26,314 nt of DNA. Source: Nitrospiraceae bacterium UBA6905 (GTDB taxonomy: Bacteria; Nitrospirota; Thermodesulfovibrionia; Thermodesulfovibrionales; UBA6898). Where the stretch lies: positions 1 to 26,314 of the forward strand of contig DKBH01000088.1 in NCBI GenBank assembly GCA_002451165.1, given 5' to 3'. The position numbers and the translations under genes were made by a program. Shown one piece after another: positions 23,522 to 26,314 of this stretch (positions are counted from its first letter, which is position 1; every line of letters starts with the position of its first letter). Below the pieces are notes generated by a model. That model saw nothing but the letters and a program-made list of their open reading frames with translations, made no database searches and was not told the origin of the DNA.

Positions 23522-24475
23522 ATGCAGAAGAGAAGACTGGGCAATTCTGACCTCCTGATCACACCGATCGGCTGCGGGTCCTGGGCTATGGGCGGAGCAG
23601 GATGGGCCTATGGTTGGGGCCCTCAGCATGACGCCGACTCAATCGCCGCGATCCGTCGGTCTCTCGAACTCGGGGTGAACTGGATCGACACTGCGGCAGT
23701 CTACGGCCTGGGACATGCAGAGGAAGTTGTTGCCCAAGCCCTCGATGGCTGAAAGGGGCAGCGGCCTTTCGTTTTTACGAAATGCGGCCTGGTACGGGAT
23801 GCAGAGGGGCGCCTCTCACGAAAACTCTCTGCGACTTCTGTCAGGAAGGAGTGTGAGGAAAGTTTGCGCAGGCTCAGCATCGATGTGATCGACCTGTACC
23901 AGGTCCATTGGCCTCCTGAGCAGAACGCAGAGATCGAGGAGGGATGGGCTGCGCTGTCCTTACTCCAGCAAGAAGGCAAGGTGCGCTGGATCGGCGTTTC
24001 GAATTTTGATGTTGAACAGATGGAACGAGCACAATTGATCGCGGAGATCACTTCACTGCAGCCGCCCTACTCCCTCATCCACCGCGAGATCGAGACAGAA
24101 ATACTGCCTTTCTGCAGGCAGCAGGTGATCGGCGTGATTGCTTACGCCCCCATGGCGTCAGGACTCCTGACAGGCTCCATGACGGCTAACCGGGCGGCGA
24201 ACCTCTCGGGCGGCGACTGGAGGAAGCGCAGCCCTGAATTTAATGAGCCAAAACTCTCCCGAAACCTGGCACTGGTGGAACGGCTCAGGCGGGTAGCAGG
24301 CCGTCATGGCCGCAGCTCCGGCGAGGTAGCGATTGCCTGGACACTGCGCAATCCGGCAGTGACAGGGGCGATCGTCGGCGCACGGAGTTCAGAGCAGGCA
24401 GAGGGCGTCATGCAGGCTGCGGAGCTGCAGCTCAGCCCGGAAGATATTGCGGAGATCGAGAACATCCAGCTTTAG
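23522..24475 (+). pseudogene. Aldo/keto reductase interrupted by an in-frame TGA
   Basis: Family: NAD(P)H-dependent carbonyl reductases. Reading through a TGA at 23750-23752 (codon 77) gives a 317-residue protein of normal length. The catalytic tetrad is split: Asp56 and Tyr61 (NWIDTAAVYG) lie before the stop, Lys87 (FTKCG) and His129 (YQVHWP) after it. The downstream part remains in frame and well conserved to the TAG at 24475 (GVSNF, SLQPPYSL, APMASGLLTG, VGARSSEQ), so the interruption is recent, an error, or recoded. TGG to TGA (Trp) or CGA to TGA (Arg) would explain it. A perfect 6-bp hairpin with a TTTT loop starts 14 nt after the TGA, but it lacks the loop G expected of a bacterial SECIS. 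Internal restart at TTG 23864 would give an inactive piece. Nonsense is more likely than selenocysteine. Confidence 0.7.
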
Positions 24476-24696
24476 CACGGCAGCTTCGCTTGCGGGTGGG
24501 GCTTCTTATCTGCCCGAAGCGCTATCTTCCGCTTCTGACAGCTCCGCTGCTTTGCAACGTCTGCAGGAAGCCGTGAGAGCCATTCAAGCTCCGCACTGAT
24601 TGTCCGCACCTCATTGCAGAGTGTTGTTGCCGACCGAGATTTAGCCACGCAGAAGAAGAGTTGACGCGCCTCGAGGGGGAATTCACCAATCTTCAC
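24472..24696 (-). CDS. Possible small protein (74 aa)
   Basis: A minus-strand frame from GTG 24696, convergent with the aldo/keto reductase and overlapping its end by 4 nt. The product starts MKIGEFPLEARQLFF and contains a helical AELEWLSRLPADVAKQRS segment, then a basic C-terminus. The composition looks protein-like, but there is no strong ribosome-binding site and I know no family. Keep as tentative. Confidence 0.3.
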   Translation of the reverse strand: MKIGEFPLEARQLFFCVAKSRSATTLCNEVRTISAELEWLSRLPADVAKQRSCQKRKIALRADKKPHPQAKLPC

Positions 24697-25293
24697 TTCT
24701 CAGCACAGGCTGTTAATCGAGCCAGGCTTGCTCGCCTGAGAAAGACGGCATCCCTTGGGTGCGAGAGGGATAAGCCGATGAAGCTCAGTTGGGGTCTCCT
24801 TGTAAAAGGTCTTTTCCTGGGGCTTTGCCGGCCTGACTCCATCGACACAGCCAGCTGCGGCGATCGCTGGTACCTGACTGTGATCACCCAAAACCATATC
24901 ATATTCATCAAGAATCGTCTGTCAATGACATGAGCTATCGCTATCCCCCTATATGGCCGTCAGCCGTCACCCCCTGTTATTTCGGGAAGCGGCGCTGCAT
25001 AGTATAGCGCGCTATGCGTAGAAGTTTATAGGCAGTGATAGATACTGCAGAGATGCTTGAACGCGGAGAGAGAAAAAGCCGGAAGGCATAGCCGTCATGC
25101 ATTGAGCATCAGAACAGAAAAGACCGCTATCATTCTCTGTTCCCGGCATATATAATGAATGCATCGCATGATCACGACTCTTCTCGCCGGGCTCGGACTA
25201 TGATATATTTCTGAGCTATGGGTTATCATGTGGCAATATGCAGGGGTAGCCTGTGACGATATGTTGATCAGGCGGGAAGACGAAGGAGGAGAT
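24697..25293. other. 597-nt region without a recognised gene
   Basis: No open frame here resembles a protein I know. A perfect 12-bp palindrome ATAGCGCGCTAT lies at 25004-25015, flanked by GCATAG and GCG. The sequence upstream of the rhodanese gene (about 25195-25280) has several AT-rich hexamers but no clear -35/-10 pair. This stretch probably holds the promoter for the rhodanese and Fe-S genes. Confidence 0.4.
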
Positions 25294-25695
25294 ATGAAAA
25301 AAGCAGTATTGCTGGCAGTGCTCGGGATCGTCGCTATGGTTATTGCATGTTCGAGCGTGCAGAGCGCAAGAGAGGCGCCCCGTATATCGAAGGAAGAACT
25401 GAAGGCGAAACTTGGCTCACCCGATCTGGTCCTGATCGATGTGAGGACGAGGAAGGATTGGGATATGAGCAGTGGTAAGATCATCGGCTCCATCCGAATG
25501 GATCCGGATGCCTTCGATGACTGGGCTGGAACCCTGGCAAAAGAGAAGGAGATAGTTCTCTACTGCGCCTGAAAGAATGAAGGCACAAGCGCCCGTGTGG
25601 CGGAAAAGCTTATCGAAAAAGGCTATAACGCAAAGGCCTTGAAGGGTGGATGGAATGAGTGGCTGCAGGCCAATTATCCGGTAGAAAAGAAATAA
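25294..25695 (+). CDS. Rhodanese-like lipoprotein, predicted selenoprotein (Sec at TGA 25570-25572)
   Basis: Predicted 133-residue exported lipoprotein with one rhodanese domain, which moves sulphur (or selenium) via a persulfide on an active-site Cys. The signal sequence ends in lipobox VIAC (Cys19). Domain landmarks are LVLIDVRTRKDWDMSSGKIIGS, DDWAGTL, IVLYCA, then TGA, then KNEGTSARVAEKLIEKGY and ALKGGWNEWL, ending at TAA 25695. In the usual active loop C-x5-[ST], Ser follows the catalytic Cys by six residues; here Ser99 follows codon 93 (TGA) by six, so the TGA is at the nucleophile. The first Cys (91) two residues before is kept, as in the CAC-type rhodaneses. A SECIS-like hairpin follows. 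The start ATG has GAAGGAGG upstream. Read conventionally the protein is a 92-residue fragment without its active site. It precedes a small Fe-S gene by 88 nt. Confidence 0.85.
25584..25599 (+). promoter_or_regulatory. Bacterial SECIS-like hairpin
   Basis: The stem CACA/TGTG (25584-25587 with 25596-25599) encloses the 8-nt loop AGCGCCCG, with G at loop position 2. The stem begins exactly 11 nt after the TGA. A lower helix can form between CGC at 25566-25568 and GCG at 25600-25602, enclosing the TGA, as in the E. coli formate dehydrogenase element. The hairpin lies inside the coding sequence, as bacterial SECIS elements do. Confidence 0.65.
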
Positions 25696-25783
25696 AAAGA
25701 GAGACACATCCCTTTTTTTGGTGGTACGTCACCTCCTGCTGGATGGGGCGAGACGTATCGGCAAGTTCTATTACAATGAATTC

Positions 25784-25969
25784 ATGGCTGTAGAGGCCTA
25801 TGAGATCTATCGGTTCCTGCCAAAGATAGACTGCGGGCAGTGTCCTGCTAAGTCGTGCTTGGCACTTGCCAGGGAAGTGGCTGAAGACTATAGCAAGCTT
25901 TCTCAGTGCACCCGCCTGACGCCCTACGGCCTGATGCTTATCGAAGGACTCTTCGCCGAGGGCCGATGA
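25784..25969 (+). CDS. Small 4Fe-4S protein resembling the N-terminus of corrinoid Fe-S protein
   Basis: A 61-residue protein that is essentially one putative Fe-S domain. Four cysteines, Cys17, Cys20, Cys25 and Cys42 (DCGQCPAKSC, then QC), have the C-x2-C-x4-C-x16-C pattern of the PF04060-type 4Fe-4S domain. The lead-in YEIYRFLPKIDCGQCPAKSC is close to the start of AcsC/CdhE-type corrinoid proteins and to RnfB-type modules. Here it stands alone, without the corrinoid domain. I use ATG 25784; a TTG-started extension to 25718 has no family similarity. It probably acts as an electron carrier or partner of an unknown enzyme. Neighbours give no pathway. Confidence 0.8.
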   Translation: MAVEAYEIYRFLPKIDCGQCPAKSCLALAREVAEDYSKLSQCTRLTPYGLMLIEGLFAEGR

Positions 25970-25991
25970 CAGCGTGCCATGGTAGACTGAC

Positions 25992-26049
25992 CATAACAGC
26001 ACCTGAACCCCGCAGGGATCGAGAGCTGTTATGCTATTTAGATTTTTTT
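25992..26049 (+). terminator. Probable terminator / inverted repeat after the Fe-S gene
   Basis: The exact 9-bp inverted repeat CATAACAGC (25992-26000) and GCTGTTATG (26025-26033) encloses a 24-nt loop with an inner CCTG/CAGG pairing. It is followed about 10 nt later by a run of seven Ts. The long loop and spacing are not ideal, so this is a moderate call. It ends against the stop codon of the convergent DUF2934 gene. Confidence 0.5.
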
Positions 26050-26267
26050 GTCCTGACTGCCTTCTTAGGCTCATGCCGCCGAACATCTGACCGCGGAACA
26101 TGTTTCTTTAGTGCAGCTGCCTCGGTGTCTACCGCATGCATGTCCATTTCACGAGCACGAATGATGCGTTCAGCCTCGAGCCAATGCTCGATATCTCTGC
26201 CGTGGGACCGGCCGCTTTTTTCGAAAAGTTCGTAGGCAAGCTTCTGGATCTCTTTCTGTCTTTTCAT
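26034..26267 (-). CDS. DUF2934 family protein
   Basis: A 77-residue small basic protein. The N-terminal half matches the DUF2934 pattern: IQKLAYELFEKSGRSHGRD, then IEHWLEAERII. Many Nitrospirota, Acidobacteriota and proteobacterial genomes carry such proteins; the function is unknown. The C-terminal tail is Lys/Arg-rich (KKAVRTKKSK), suggesting contact with nucleic acid or phosphate surfaces. The start is ATG 26267, placed by GGAGG 5 nt upstream; the longer TTG start at 26279 overlaps that ribosome-binding site and is rejected. Confidence 0.85.
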   Translation of the reverse strand: MKRQKEIQKLAYELFEKSGRSHGRDIEHWLEAERIIRAREMDMHAVDTEAAALKKHVPRSDVRRHEPKKAVRTKKSK

Positions 26268-26314
26268 GATGACCTCCAACCGTATCGTAATGTACCGGCG
26301 GGTTCCCCTGGATG

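Noticed and set aside
23522..25695. Genome-wide reassignment of TGA to a sense codon
   Set aside because: Many genes here end at TGA at family-typical lengths (M50, usp, nagA, SpoU, O-methyltransferase, metallophosphoesterase), so TGA is a normal stop and the in-frame cases need local explanations.
1..26314. CRISPR arrays, tRNA or rRNA genes, insertion sequences
   Set aside because: No regular repeat-spacer pattern, no cloverleaf-like or rRNA sequence and no transposase-like frame was found on reading both strands.

Overview
This 26.3 kb window is a bacterial chromosomal segment of moderate GC, densely packed with housekeeping and accessory genes. The organism is diderm: there are three predicted lipoproteins, a TonB-type protein and several Sec-exported proteins. 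Nitrospirota or a related anaerobic lineage would fit the gene mix (GTP-type PEPCK, type III pantothenate kinase, DUF2934, a corrinoid-protein-like Fe-S domain, a selenoprotein candidate), but that placement is inference from gene content only. TGA is a normal stop here: it ends the M50 peptidase, universal stress protein, RHH, NagA, SpoU methyltransferase, O-methyltransferase and metallophosphoesterase genes at family-typical lengths.

Left block, minus strand (287-5816): M50 site-2 protease, GTP-dependent PEP carboxykinase, an unrecognised 570-residue protein that I read as two tandem kinase-like repeats, then trpS after a 289-nt gap. Second minus-strand block (6056-11469): MBL-fold hydrolase, birA, coaX, a GalT-like protein lacking its nucleophilic histidine, a universal stress protein, a JAMM-domain protein and a TonB-like protein. 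Gaps are short or overlapping (26, 56, -20, 1, -4 and 75 nt), so this looks like one operon. A divergent cheR (plus) starts next to the MBL gene and converges on nagA (minus), whose start overlaps the stop of a ribbon-helix-helix regulator. A SpoU rRNA/tRNA methyltransferase diverges from that pair.

Middle block (14458-18430): two small lipoproteins (minus), a secreted protein of unknown function (plus) with an elaborate upstream region (perfect CRP-type palindrome, a candidate -10 placed for class II activation, a direct repeat at 20-bp period) and a textbook terminator, a secreted GH43-type glycosidase (minus), and a small hypothetical protein. Right block, mostly plus strand (18612-25969): Clp1/Grc3-type polynucleotide kinase, stand-alone LigD-type 3'-phosphoesterase, MnmC-N-type methyltransferase, O-methyltransferase, membrane metallophosphoesterase, cyclophilin-like protein, aldo/keto reductase interrupted by an in-frame TGA, a rhodanese lipoprotein, a mini Fe-S protein, and finally a DUF2934 protein on the minus strand.

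The most striking item is the rhodanese lipoprotein (25294-25695). An in-frame TGA sits exactly where the catalytic cysteine of the rhodanese loop belongs, homology continues to a later TAA, and a SECIS-like hairpin starts 11 nt after the TGA, so it is probably a selenoprotein. The aldo/keto reductase 1.8 kb upstream carries a second in-frame TGA that is harder to explain and is more likely a nonsense mutation.
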